A stretch of 64,000 bases of DNA from Poa pratensis (Eukaryota; Streptophyta; Magnoliopsida; Poales; Poaceae). The stretch is taken from contig CAMZMU010000034.1 in the NCBI GenBank assembly GCA_947311845.1, positions 87,294,529 through 87,358,528 of the forward strand. The letters are read 5' to 3'. The notes under the pieces are model-generated. The model searched no databases. It worked only from the letters and a program-made list of their open reading frames with translations, and was not told where the DNA came from. Below, piece by piece: positions 12,763 through 24,804 of this stretch (its first letter is position 1; every line of letters starts with the position of its first letter). The position numbers were made by a program, and so were the translations under genes.

Positions 12763-13589
12763 CGGGAGAGGGGTGAGGAGTGGGGTGGGGGTGTGGGAGG
12801 GCAGGGAAGGGGGTCGCCATGGGAAAGGAGAGGAATGGGGCGGGAACAAGAGACATTGGGAAGGGGGAAGTGCCCTGAGTCGAGAGTGAGAGGATTCAGG
12901 AGGAGCGGGGCACTGCACATGGGAAGAGGACCGGAGGTGGGAGAAGAGAATGGATGGCGAGCATTTCTTACCCGTGCCGTCGTCGCCGGGGTTTCTCCGC
13001 CGCCTTCCGCTCCTGCTCGTCGGCCTACCACCCGGAGCTCCTGGGCCGATGGAACAGGAGAGGGCGAGGCGGGACGGGGGAGCGCCGAAGAGGACCTGCA
13101 GGGGGGCGGAGGAGGAGGACCGGCGGGTGGAGGGCGGCGGAGGAGCAGTCGAGCCGGCGCGGCCTCTCTCGCTCTGTTTCTTTTGGCGACTTCTTCAGTC
13201 AGGGACAATTCTGTCTTTTCCCATCTGTAGTTTTTCTTCTCTTGCTCTCCTTTTTCGAACGCGCAAGCGGGGGTTTGGGCTTTTGCTACGGCGGCGTCGG
13301 TGCTCACGAGGCCCATAACGCGTACGGCTCACAAGGCCCACTAGAAGACCCACCAACTCCTTCTGATGACAAGCCCCATAAATTGCCAAACTGAAATCGT
13401 CAGAAGAAAGTTACTCTTCTTCTTGAAGATTTTTTAAAATTAATCCGGTTTAATGTTGGATAAATAGAACAATACTCTCTCCAATCGGAAATGGCTGACA
13501 CCATATAATGGTCTAACTGAAGTATTGAACCTACATACGCAGAAAAACCCTACACAAGGGGAATACTACCACCATCAAAATCATGAAAA

Positions 13590-14150
13590 AGTCTCGCCAA
13601 AAGGACACTGCATTAAAAGAAACATCGAACAGTATAAAACAGCTCAACAAAATCAAAAATTACAAAGAGATCCTTGAGACGTCCTTCGTCTTCAACCTCC
13701 ATATTGTGTCGATGGTGCGCCGTTGCTACTGCTCCTTCCAGAGTCGGCCTGACGTTGTTGGATACGGACGGGAAGTCGCCGAACGGGTCAAGAAGACACA
13801 TCCGTCCCGGAGCCGAAAAAGAAGGATGAACCGCCAATGAAGCTTCATGACGATCCGGAGAACACTAGTGCCAGTAGAAGTTCTTAAGAACCATACCACT
13901 CCCACAAGCTTCTCGACGTCGCCGCCGAGATGGGGCTGAAACCGGAGGGACTTTATTGGATAAGGCTCCGCCGCCACCACCTGAGCGGCGCCCCACCAAA
14001 CCTTAGCCCTAAAACTAGGAGAACGGATCCCTCCCGTCGAAATATCCACCCCACCTCCATGGCCCGAAGGCCACAGAGGCCAGGCAGGGAGGCGGAGGAA
14101 ACCTAAACGCCCGTGTGTCGCCTGTGCGGGACGAAGGGGTACGTACGAGG
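13590..14150 (-). mobile_element. Retroelement-like repeat, copy 1 (same family as 21770-22372)
   Basis: Read on the minus strand, this matches 21890-22370 on the plus strand along its length. Shared stretches include GCCCCATCTCGGCGGCGACG, CATTGGCGGTTCATCCTTCT and GACCCGTTCGGCGACTTC. Both end in an AT-rich tail with TGTTTCTTTTAATGC. The peptide on the opposite strand is also similar between copies, but I know no protein like it. The outer limits are approximate; no target duplication was found here. Confidence 0.75.
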
Positions 14151-14221
14151 TGATAGTTAACGATAGCGTGCTTTGGAGTGGCTTATCTGCAGGTATTGAT
14201 AAGTGCATCATCATGCGCTTA

Positions 14222-14621
14222 AGGCATCTCCACTCGGCCCCCCTAGCGCCCCCCAGGACAACTTTTTAGGTTCGGTTTTAGACTCGGCGACGCTTTTCGT
14301 CGAGAAATCTCCCAGTCGCCCCTCCCCTCCCCCCCCCCCCCCCCCTCCCAGGACGTCAAAATAGCGCCGGCGCGTCCAAGCCAAACCCAACCCGCTGGGG
14401 GCGCCGGCGGAAGCTTTGACGAATTGTGTCTCCCCACGTGTCCTTTTTCTTGGCACACTGAATCATTTCTCTCACAAACTTTTGGTTGGGGTGGTGTGGC
14501 TGGGAAGTTGCCCCCCAAGACACCAACTTTTCAGCCGGGTGAAGCATTTGCCCCCCCCCCAAAAACACCAACTTTTTTGCTTCGGTGGTGCTCTTGGGGG
14601 CTCCAACGAGTGGAGATGCTC
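14222..14621. mobile_element. PIF/Harbinger-like MITE
   Basis: The ends are AGGCATCTCCACTCG and the near-complement CGAGTGGAGATGCTC. TTA flanks both sides (14219-14221 and 14622-14624). The 400-bp interior holds two C-rich runs and no coding sequence. The termini resemble those of the 2.5-kb element at 24805-27294. Confidence 0.8.
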
Positions 14622-14711
14622 TTAGCATTCCTTCTTATTAAAGTTTCATAACCACTTCGCTTGAAACCTTACTTCTGTCACCATGTCGAGTCGAGGAATC
14701 TGGGGTATCGT

Positions 14712-15597
14712 CAGGGCCGTCTTAGAGGGTGTGCGAGGTGAGCGACGGAACAAGGCCCCCAAAAATTAGGGGCCCCCAAATCTTTGTCAAGTGTTGCGAG
14801 GTTAGGCGGCCATCCTACTTAAAATTTTCTGATTCTTCTCAAAGAAATCAAAGCGCGAGTTGCAGACTTGCAACGCCGCCATGGATCGGCATCTTCTATT
14901 CTTGGTCGCGAGGAAGAAGAGACAATAACCGGAAGGGTGTTGGGCTTCTGGGCCACATTTCATTAACTAAGGGAAATGATCCAGTAAAAAAAGCATAAGT
15001 ATAAAAAGCTAAGTAACTTGTCTCTGAAAAAGCTACGGCATAAAAAAAAAAGGCTACAGTACGCGGAGCTTAATGCTTGGATACTACTACGCCGCCATGG
15101 ATCGGCATCCCCATAGGCTTATATGTTTAAATTGCCTTCTTTTTTAGTTTCAAAAAAAATTGCCTTTCTTTTCAGATTTTATAGTGTATTTTACATTTTG
15201 CACCAGTGCATGGGAGAGAAGACGAGACTCGACTTCCAATCCCTTGCCGAGTCTGTTCGGCCTACCCAAGTGACTTGCTTAGTTGCTCCGTAACTTTGTC
15301 GATCCGGCCAAATGTTAGTATACCTCGAGCGTGCTGACGGGGGTTAACTTAGCGAATCCCCTAACTCGTCATTGTTCGTCCTGATGCCTCGACGACCAAC
15401 GCCCCTCTCCCGACTCACGTCTCTCAAAGACAACCTCCTTCGCAATCACAATTTTGACGGAATCACATCCTCAGCCATAGCCCTTCGCCGATTCAGTAAT
15501 TCCACAGAACTAGAAATCATCCATAAATTGATACTCGATCGGTCACATTTTATTTTGAATTTCGCACAGGGGTCCGCAATTTCTGGAGACGGCCCTG
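14712..15597. mobile_element. Non-autonomous hAT element
   Basis: The 11-bp terminal inverted repeats are CAGGGCCGTCT (left) and AGACGGCCCTG (right). An exact 8-bp target duplication, GGTATCGT, lies at 14704-14711 and 15598-15605. Both are diagnostic for the hAT superfamily. The 886-bp interior carries no transposase that I can recognise. Confidence 0.9.
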
Positions 15598-15605
15598 GGT
15601 ATCGT

Positions 15606-16177
15606 GGATGGATCGCGCGTGCGGGTCAACATACTGGCGATGTTGTATCCTTCTGCCGTCTCTTCTTGACCAAGCCAATCGGCGATTAGTGGACATGAAG
15701 TTCATGCCCTGGATGTCCGGAACGCGAGGGGACTTTGGAGTTTGGACGCGTCAGCTCGCGAGCTACTCTCTAGCAAATTCAGGAGCACGCCGCCACGGAT
15801 ATCATTTTCAGTCAAGCCTCCTTCATGGTCTTTCCTGTCAATAAACCATCCGGAATTCCGGAGCCCGGTATGCATCAACACATGGATTGAGATCATAGAG
15901 GTAAATAAGCCGATCGAGCGCCGTGAAAAATAGAAAGGGCTCAAATTTGTTACTGTACTCTACGTACTGCCGCTAATACTAGGTACTGTACATCTACTGG
16001 TGGTGTAGTTTAGAACAACTCTTGTCTTGAGCAAACTAACTAACAGGAGTTCTTCAGTCTTCGCGTAGTAGCTCACCGTACTATGGAGCTACAACCGTGC
16101 GAGTGCAGGTACGGTGCCCTTTCGCGCCAAGGAAGAAGCAGGGGAAGCAGAGCAATCGGCGCCGGACATCTCTTGAG
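15606..16177. other. Spacer and 3' flank of the ERF gene
   Basis: Apart from the 3' untranslated part of the minus-strand ERF gene, I see nothing identifiable here. Confidence 0.4.
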
Positions 16178-16783
16178 CTAATGGCCCATCTCCATGGAGA
16201 AGTCGGAGTCGAGCAGTTCCTCGATCATCTGCTCCACGTGCTGCTCCTCCAGGAGCCGCCCTCCCCATCCTACCGCGCCCGACGAAGACGACGACGACGA
16301 CGACAGGGGCACCGCGTCGCCCGCGACGACGCCCAGCGGCATTCCTGCTGCCGCTGCCGCCGCGGAGGCTGCCGCGGCGGCGGCGACCTCCCTCTGGCGC
16401 TGGGCCGCATGCACGGACGCCAGGTTGTACCGGTGGAGCTTCGCGATGAGCGCGGTGGAGAGGAACGACGACGCGGCGGCCGCCACGGCGGCGCCGGCGG
16501 GAGGGAAGTTGGCGCGCGCGCGCGGGCCGCACATGATCCGGGCCGCCTCGTCGTAGGCCCGCGCCGCGTCCTCCGCCGTCTCGAACGTGCCCAGCCATAT
16601 CCGCGTCTTCCTGCAATCCCAACACGCATCACCGTCAGCCGCGATCGGGCGATCAAGAGTTCAAGACTCACTGTAACCGTATGGGACAGACGGGACGCAC
16701 AAGAGAGGGTGGCGGATCTCGGAGACCCAGGAGCCCCAGTGGCGCTGCCGCACGCCGCGGTACCGCTGCTGCGGCCGAGCCAT
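16178..16783 (-). CDS. AP2/ERF transcription factor, ERF003-like (group V)
   Basis: This is a nuclear DNA-binding regulator with one AP2 domain. Exons are 16783-16701 and 16610-16178 (171 aa). The intron falls inside the AP2 domain after HPLL, a position typical of this ERF group. The domain starts almost at the N-terminus ([19 protein letters not shown]), carries [19 protein letters not shown] and ends near RARANFP at about residue 62. A long alanine and serine tract follows. The C-terminus is acidic and conserved ([19 protein letters not shown]). The AP2 text matches Arabidopsis ERF003 more closely than the related SHINE/WIN wax regulators. The reading frame is intact. A 241-aa open frame on the opposite strand is a GC-rich shadow. 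Confidence 0.93.
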
Positions 16784-17249
16784 TATATCCTCTGGCGACG
16801 GCGACGCCGCGACGGTGACTGACGCTGCCTGCAGTGCTGATCGCGGCGACCGGAAGCGGATTGGTGCAGTCCTTCGTCTTCGTCTTCTTGGTTGCTGCGG
16901 TGTGTGCGTGTCAGTGTGTGGAAGCGTGACGTGAGAACGGGGAGCGGCCGAGCGAAGCTTTGCTGGAGCAGGGGAGTGCGGTGCGGCGGCGGTGCGTGAG
17001 CGATGGCGGGCGCGAGAGGTATAAATAACAACGGAAATTTGCAAAGTGCAGTGGGAATCTGCGGGGTGTTTGGATGGCTGCGGAGTAGGTCCCGCAAGGA
17101 TGGCTGCGCTGGGTGGGACCCACGAGAATGACTGATCGCTTTCAACGGCGTTGGGTGCATGTTCTCTGGGCTCGTCGGAAGAGGGAGCTGGGCCCACCTG
17201 AATATCTCCGCTTGGCCTGAGACTTCTGGTCTGACTGTTCCTCCTGCTA

Positions 17250-17415
17250 TAGGGGTGGAATGGAGCTGAGCCGAGCGCAGGAATGGAGCTGAGCCGAGCC
17301 GGCGCTCGGCTCGGTAAAGCTTGTGAAAACTCGAGCCGAGCCAGGCTTGACTTGCCTCTAAAAATTTCTCAGCAGGTGGGCTCGAGGCTCGGCTCGGCCG
17401 GCTTGCGAGCCGACC
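17250..17415. repeat. GAGCCGAGC-rich repeat
   Basis: Motifs of the type GAGCCGAGC and GCTCGGCTCGG recur in both orientations. A short direct repeat (GGAATGGAGCTGAGCCGAGC) occurs at its start. This is a commonly dispersed plant repeat style; I cannot assign a superfamily. Confidence 0.5.
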
Positions 17416-18191
17416 GCGTATTCACCTCCCAGTTCTTATCGTTCTGAATCGATCCCCTCCTGCTCGCAAGAAGAGGTAGCCTAGGTTTGCCCCGCTGGCC
17501 GCCACCACCACAGACACCGACACCGGCCACCGGCCGCTCGCACGGCCGGATCGCTTCCGGGATCCACCCCGGCCATGTCTCCCCGCCTCCACGTAATCCC
17601 TGCTCCTCCGGTAGCTGCTCGCCTGCTGCCTTGCTCCTCTCGTAGATGCTCGCGGCGCCGGGCTTCTACCGGTAGCAGCGGCCGCCGGCCTTCTAGCAGC
17701 AGAGGGATCTCCATCGATCAGCAGGACTCCATCGACCGGCGCGGCACCCGTACCTCCACAGACCACCAACGTCGACCGTGACTGCTCTTCTCCACTTCCA
17801 AGTTCGGGCTGCACTAATGTGCTGCCTGCCGTGTTGCCTGCTTATTTCCTTCACCAACGATGCAACCAGGACAGATCAGAGTGCTTGTTTGATGTATTTG
17901 CTTACTGAAACTCTCTATACAACAAAAAAAAAAGACATTTACTGAAACTCTCTATGCAACCAGGACAGATCAGAGGCTCCTGCGGCTTCTCTTGCTTGAT
18001 TGGGATTTGATTTCATCATGGATTCATGGAGAATGGTGAGATAGACATTTATTCACATGTCAACTAGCTAGTACTCCAATACCACCTAGTTAAATTTTAT
18101 TAGTGCCTCTTTTGGGTTGAACGAATTTCATTAAAAATTTGAAGGATTCCAATCCGTAGATATTTTTCCTATGAAATCTCGTTGGATTCTA

Positions 18192-18339
18192 CTTTCTCCG
18201 TTCCAAAGTATAAGACGTTTTGGGTTTTTTCAGATTCGTTTGTATCTAGACACATTTTAGTGTGTAGATCACCCATTCTAATTTGTATATAGACCACATT
18301 AGAATATTTAAAACATCTTAGAATTTGGAATGGAGGGAG
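18192..18339. mobile_element. Stowaway MITE
   Basis: The ends are inverted (CTTTCTCCGTTCCAAAGTAT on the left, GAATTTGGAATGGAGGGAG on the right). TA dinucleotides flank at 18190-18191 and 18340-18341. Length is 148 bp, non-coding. Confidence 0.85.
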
Positions 18340-21300
18340 TAGGATTGAGCTCATCAAACAAAAAATTCATTCCTATGCCCCATATTCTATAAGAATCTCA
18401 ACATGAGCTGAAACCTCAATTTTATGTTTCCTTTGAAAAGTTACATTGCACTCACACTTTATCTCTCTCTCTACTCTCTCCCCTGGTTCTTGTAAAATTT
18501 ACGTGTCTGTTTCATGTGCACCATCTAGAGCAATCTCTTAAAAAACTTGTTTTGAAATCTTGTAGAAACTGGGGTGCATGATATCACAATTCTGTGTTTT
18601 TTCTTGTTTCTACGTTTTAAAAATCATGCAATCCAAAAGAGGGCCTTACCATGCAAGTTCCATGCACGGTAGACATTGACATCTACTCGATACATCCACA
18701 TGTGGACAAATGGAAGTCAATTAATTTGGAACGGAGGGAGTAGATACATAGTACGGAGTAGATAGCTACGCACGAGCTTTCCTTCCCATGTTCGCTCTAG
18801 CTATGCGAGTTGCTAAAGACGGATCATGGCATTTCCCGTGGCCACGCACGGCTAGGAACGTGCGGTCCCGACAAAGAAGCTCACATGCAAGCACCATGCA
18901 TCTGGTGTACGTGCTAATATCCACAAATCGCCTACAAGGCTACAAGGTGACTATATATATGTGTGGCTTAGCTACTGAATGTGCACAGGACACGGTACAT
19001 GTGAGCTCCCATACTCTAGCAGTCTAGCAGCTCGTAGGAGAAAATGAAACCGGGAGGACAAATTTGACACAGATGACTCTTTTTCTGAAAATTATGCACA
19101 AAATGAACCAGTTTTATCAAAAAAATCACAAAATGTCCCTTTTTTTGCACGACGCCCCTGACTAGGGCGCCAAGCTAGCTACATTGCACGATGCCCCGAA
19201 CTAGGGCTCCATGCTCCTATAACTCCACCAGCTGCCACAGGTCGAGGCGCCATGTATTGTACCATGATGCCCTACCCCAGAGCGTCATGCTATGTATCCA
19301 AATCCGGTTCATTTTGTGTTAAAGTTTCAAAAAAATGGTCAGATTTATCAATTTTGCCAACCGGAGGCGGTATCTTCTCTGCCTAGTATAGCCCAAAGCG
19401 AGTTTAGCCTAGACCCTCGATAAGTAGTTCGATCATGGTTGGTAAGGTAAGCAACTGAAACATTCAGATTGGATGAAGAACATGGAGGCCACATGAAGGG
19501 CCACTTGCCTACAGAGATAGCCGCAGCGGCTAGCGCGCCATAGGCACTGGCCATCCACATGCGAACTTTCTCTATTCATTGAGGTCGATCGCCAACTAGC
19601 TAGGCAACTTACCACCATGCATGCATGGCTGACGACGTACGCTCTCGATCTAGCGCGAAAAGTCAAGCAAGCTGAGCTAGGCATGGCCAGGACTCGATCG
19701 GCTCTAGTCCAGGCGTTTCTCCTATATTTTTTTGTAAGTAGCTAGCTAGCTATCTAGGCAATTATCAGCATTTGCAAGTTGCAGAGATTTGTGGTTCGGG
19801 AGTTCTTGCAAGCACAAAGAATACTGATGAATTTTCAAAAACCTTGATAGTGGTCGGCAGCCCGGCACTGATCGATCAACGGTGAAGGGGAACCCGAGCA
19901 AGTTCTTGCAACTTGCTACAAGAGTGTGGCTCACCAGAGCGTGTGTATACTATCAGCAAATAAGACCTTGAGACTTGCAGCTAGGCCTAAAGCATAGTAT
20001 TAGTATTCGTAGCTACACGTACGCCTACACGTACGCATATGTGCGACCTTGTCTTGTTAGGCATCGATCGATGCTCTCATCACCTGTGTATGTATCATCT
20101 TCCATGGTTTCCCTGCTCTGAGTGCTGACCATCTCTGCCAATGCATGTGTAGGTCGGAATTTCAAAACCTTATCTTGTTGTCTCCCTCTACTCAGATCGT
20201 GAGATAGGGTTAGTCAAGCTGCTGCATGGTGCATGCAATGCAAAGGATATTTTTGTCTTGAGTTTGCGATGCGCGGCAGTCTGGATCACACTGAATTGAC
20301 CATGCAGGAATGCAGGATCAGCTGTTCCGCATACGTTGCAGGGTATACGTACGTGGAAAGCCTCCAGTCTAACTGCGTAATCGGACTTCTCAACTGCCTG
20401 ACATACATAGCCATGTTATGACGGTCAACTACGATCAGAGCGCGCTCCAACAAAAAATTTACCTACCAGGCCCCAAAACCGATCGGTTGCCGGATGTAAA
20501 TTGAAATGAACGGCAAGATGAGTTGGATCGAATGTCCAAGAAAATTCTACCTTCACCAAGCACTCATTATTCCCCCGGCTTCAGACATATATAGGTCCAG
20601 CCTTCCAGATCTAAGATACTGTCAATATTGTCCATGGCGACAGCGCGAGCGCGAAACAGCTTGCTGAGTGGCACATAGATCAGTAGTTAATCAGGTCACC
20701 CGTCATTGTCTACTATGGGAAGATGGATCGATCACTGAAGAAAGTGGTCAGAATAATGCGGTCATTCCCTGGCATATGTATGTTCCCGGTTTCGTGGGAT
20801 GGCACTTGACCCGAATGGGACCTATATATCCGATGATTGGGATCAGGGCCACATGCCACACACAATGTCGGCATGCATGCAAGTGCAACTCCTGTGCTCC
20901 ACTAGGTGCGTCTGACGATATTGTTTACTGAACGAGAGCAACACGTACTACTCTGCACCTTAACTAGTTGATGAAACAAATACTGCCCCCTCCTGTTTCA
21001 GTCACGGATCGACGACTCAGGTAGCTTAGCTGCAGGTAGAATTAAGCTGAAGCTCAGCGTTACCCGTTGCTCCTCCCTGCGGATCGATCTTAACCCTAGC
21101 ACCGTCACTGTGTGCCGATGGGCGATGGACGACGTGCAAGGGGTGCAATGCACCGTATACACAAGGATCGGCAGAACATGGCGACGCATCACCGGCCTCG
21201 AGCTGGACGCGCTAACCGAACTAACGATGAGTACAGATCGAGTGCATGCATGAACTCTACTCTGCTCCAGCTAGCCAATCATTGGAAAGCTCCTGCACGC

Positions 21301-21750
21301 ACGCGGCACATGCGAACTGCCGGCCGCCGGCCAGCTGCAGCAGTGCCGTCGAGATCGATCTGCTGCAGAGTTCGCTCAGGGCAACACATTCTCGATCCAT
21401 CCCCATGTAGCCGGCCATCAGTCTACATCCCCATGTAGGGCCTCACGATCGTCCAGGTGCATGCACGCATCGGCCTCACCATCGTGGTCGCGTCCGGCTT
21501 CAGTGGAGAGAGTTGTGGCCCAGCTGGTCTTCATTATCTTCTTCTTCCCCGCGGATGAACATGGTACGAGAGGGACGTGCGTGTTCCGCTTGTTTAGGCT
21601 CTCAGGTTTTTGGGCGGTCCCGTGAATCGGGGTTGTAGCGCGTTGAACGGATTCGAGTCCAGTGGGATCTCCGGCCGGGCCTGCCAAAAGAAATTCCAGT
21701 CTACGTTTCTACAGCTGTGGATGGCTCCTAGGCATAGACAAAAAGCAAGG
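18340..21750. other. Long gene-free spacer
   Basis: No coding exon, tRNA or known microRNA core is recognisable. It contains a truncated Stowaway end at about 18684-18741 (TTGGAACGGAGGGAGTA) and a block at 19140-19290 with repeated GATGCCC and ACTAGGGC words. Runs of TAGC and GATC repeats are frequent. Confidence 0.45.
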
Positions 21751-21769
21751 GCAAAGATATACATTAGTG

Positions 21770-22372
21770 ATGTTTTTTCTTCTATATACAAACTTTTTCA
21801 CGGGTAATACCCCTTCGCCTCCGTTGCCTGGATAGGCGATTGGATTTGCTCGTCTCCAGTCGACGCCGCTGCAGGTCTGCCCCGCCTCTGTGGCCTTCAG
21901 GTCATGGGGGCGCGGTGGATCTCGGCCCTCGTCGACGGTAGGACTCCGTTTTTGTGCTTTTAGTGTCTAGCTTTGTTGGGGCGGCGCTTCCTGCAAAGTT
22001 GCAATAATGTCTCCCCGACTTTAGCCCCATCTCGGCGGCGACGTCGAGAAGCTCGTGGGAGTGGTGTGATTCTCGAGGAGTTCTTCTGGCGGTGGCGATC
22101 TCAGGATCGTCATGGAGTTTCATTGGCGGTTCATCCTTCTTCTTCGGCTTCGGAACGGATGTGATCTTCTTGACCCGTTCGGCGACTTCTCGTCCGCAAC
22201 CAACAACGCCAGGCCGTCTCTCGGAGGAGCGGCAGCGGCGACGCGCCGTCGACACGGTCTGGAGGTTGAAGACGAAGGGAATCTCAAGTATCTCATTGTA
22301 ATTGTTGATTTTGTTGAGGTGTTTTGTACTGTTCGGTGTTTCTTTTAATGCGAGGGTCATATTCGCCCAAAA
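21770..22372 (+). mobile_element. Retroelement-like repeat, copy 2, with long target duplication
   Basis: AAAGATATACATTAGTG lies at 21753-21769 and again at 22373-22389. The right copy follows an A-run (CGCCCAAAAAA), the poly(A) end of a plus-strand insertion. Fourteen of the 17 duplicated bases are independent of the A-run. The body matches the minus-strand copy at 13590-14150. It encodes no recognisable protein, so it is non-autonomous. Confidence 0.87.
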
Positions 22373-22948
22373 AAAGATATACATTAGTGCAAAGGTTTAT
22401 CAGATGGCTTAATTTTTTACATCATTATCAAAACACCTCTCGTCATATTGTAAGCACAACTACATCATCGTTAAGACATTAACCAGAAGAGTTGTAACTG
22501 TAATAGGTAGGGGTCCTCCTTCCCTTTGAAACAAAATAGTTAAGTTACCAAAGAATATTGGAATGGCTAAAGAAAGGGAAAAATGACAAAATGAGAAGAC
22601 AAAAATCTACAATCATGGTAAATCTTGTTCCCAAACAACATGGCAGATGTAATATATGCCATGAATTTGCTGAGGTGAAATATATGGCAGATGGTAAGAA
22701 CACGAGATACAACTGCACATTACTTCTTGAGTTACGGGTCGCGAAATCCGCTAGACAACAACCTCCCCACAATAGAATTTAATAAGGATAGATACTTTTA
22801 CTAGGCAAAAATAAGAGAGTGGAGATGTTTGAAGTCCCCACAAAAAAGATTTAAGAAGACTAGGGAATTCCTTGGGAATTTATTTTTTCGAGGTTCCCTT
22901 GGGAACTTAACGACCTGTCGAGCCGTATGAAACAAATGAATTTGTTTA

Positions 22949-23162
22949 TGGGCCTAGCATTGTTGCTGTAACGCTCTTTCCCAAAGCCCAGTCCACGCTC
23001 TGTTTTCACACGTAAACTAAGCCCAATGGACTATCCATTTTGGACCACCACAAACATCAAAGAAAGGCCCAGCCCAATGAGCCCATCTCTTATCGCTAAA
23101 CGTCCTCTACTATATAATCCCCACTCTCCACCAGACCAGCACTTCACGGACCTAGGGTTTAG
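22949..23162 (+). promoter_or_regulatory. Ribosomal-protein-type promoter of eL39
   Basis: Several GCCCA/TGGGC site-II words occur at 22949-23090 (GGGCCTAG, AAGCCCAG, AAGGCCCAGCCCA). A TATATAA box lies near 23110. A telo-box (CTAGGGTTTAG) is at about 23152-23162. This combination is usual for plant ribosomal protein genes and supports coordinated expression in dividing cells. Confidence 0.75.
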
Positions 23163-23222
23163 CCTCCTCCGCCGCCGCCGCCGCTGCCGCTGCCGCTGCG
23201 CGTCTTCGTCTCCGCCGCGACG

Positions 23223-23572
23223 ATGGTATATGACCTTCTTCCTCTACTTCCATGGAGTTCCACCCGTGCGTCTAGGGTTGCAAAGTTTCGCTGACGCTGT
23301 TTCTCTCGTCTCCGTGCAGCCGTCCCACAAGACCTTCCGGATCAAGCAGAAGCTGGCGAAGAAGCAGCGCCAGAACCGCCCCATCCCCTACTGGATCCGC
23401 ATGAGGACCGACAACACCATCAGGTAATGGCCGCCTCCGCCCCTTTCCCCACCCGCCCACCTTCTCGCAGTCAGCCTAGTCGTCCGTGTGCTAACGCCGG
23501 TCCTGATTCCGTGTCGTGTTCAGGTACAACGCGAAGCGCAGGCACTGGCGCCGCACCAAGCTCGGGTTCTAA
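23223..23572 (+). CDS. RPL39: 60S ribosomal protein eL39
   Basis: eL39 is a 51-residue basic protein of the large cytosolic ribosomal subunit, lying by the peptide exit tunnel. Exons are 23223-23225, 23320-23423 and 23524-23572. Exon 1 holds only the ATG, followed directly by a GT donor. Exon 2 starts [20 protein letters not shown]. The second intron splits an arginine codon. The C-terminus is HWRRTKLGF. Length and sequence are exactly as expected for the family. Its promoter carries site-II and telo-box motifs. Confidence 0.97.
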
Positions 23573-24801
23573 GCAGGGGGAGATCCCGGCCGGCTGCTCC
23601 GTGGGGAAGCCATGGTGCCAGCGTTATCTGCATTTCGTTTTTAAGGATGTTTCAGCGTTTTATGCAAGTTAGGAAGTGAATTCCAGGATGTTTGAATTAA
23701 GAATTTTGGTCATGTACTGAGGATACCATGCTGTGCTAAGTAAGGAAACCTTCCTATATGTTCTGTCGTGCCAAGTATCTGTGTTGTTTAGTTTATGTTC
23801 ATTTGGCCGATTATTAGTATGAGTTTCATATGGATGTGCCACAGAGTATGATTGCCCACTGTTGGATTTTATTGGAATGCTGGAGACATCTCTTAAGACC
23901 ATAGTGAGTAATTCTAGTTGACAGCTTGTGTTGTAGGTTGGGATGTGTAGGTCATGTTTGTGTGGATGTAGGTGTTATATTGTTGTGCCAGGCCTTGTCG
24001 CGATTTTATGATATTTCTATTGTGCTCGCTCAAGTTAGCTCAGATTTTTCTTTAAGATTATGATGCTTGAGATAGATTTTGGCGATGTTAAGATAGCTGT
24101 TAGTACTAAGGTCTATTTTGGCTACCGTGGTTTGCTAAGTAATTAGCCCTTCCTTTATGTCTGTCTTGTCCGAGTTACATTTGAATCCATCAGTTTCATG
24201 TGTATGTTTGTTTTATAAAGTATGAATGCCCTGCTGTTGGATTTTACCGGAATACATTAGCCATCTTTTAAGACCATAATTCTTGTTGTGCTTTCAAATT
24301 TGAATTAAAACCATGGCAAGAATTATGAAACGGAGGGAGTAGTACACAGCTTATTTTGGAAGTTATTATGTGCAGTCATGTTTGAGTAGACTAACTTTAT
24401 CTTGGAACTCTGTAATGCTTTGTTTTAGGTTTAAATTTGACAAGAGCGTACCGATTTTATGTTCGATGTGTTGCATTACGCTACTAAAAGTTAGCTGAGT
24501 TTTGCTACATTTTGTGTACTTAGTCTTCTAGCAGTGCCATGTTTTAGTCATCGACTTTGTTTACTTACCATGACTGATTGGTAGCGAGTTCATGTTAGGT
24601 CCAGGTTACCAGCTTTTAACATGCAGTCTCTACAAAGTCTCTACAATGACTTGCCTGTTATGTTTGGCAAGTGCTGTATTTGATTATGTGTGTTTGCGTA
24701 TGAATTATGCATGGCAATAGGAGCACCCTGCTTCTTGCTAGGTGGTAACTTTAACTCAGACCACAGTCCTGCTAGGGTTGCAAGAATGGTTTGAAGAGCT
24801 T
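23573..24801. other. 3' flank of eL39 and spacer
   Basis: AT-rich sequence with no coding potential seen. A lone Stowaway end (GAAACGGAGGGAGTAGTA) lies near 24328-24345. Confidence 0.4.
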
Positions 24802-24804
24802 TAA

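Noticed and set aside
12672..13316. Long proline-rich frames on both strands of a GC-rich block
   Set aside because: They run through a GA microsatellite and show no conserved motif or splice context.
16097..16822. 241-codon plus-strand frame
   Set aside because: It is the complement of the ERF003-like gene, whose AP2 domain is certain.
18340..21750. Possible microRNA or tRNA gene in the long spacer
   Set aside because: No known miRNA core or tRNA B-box with a foldable partner was found by eye.
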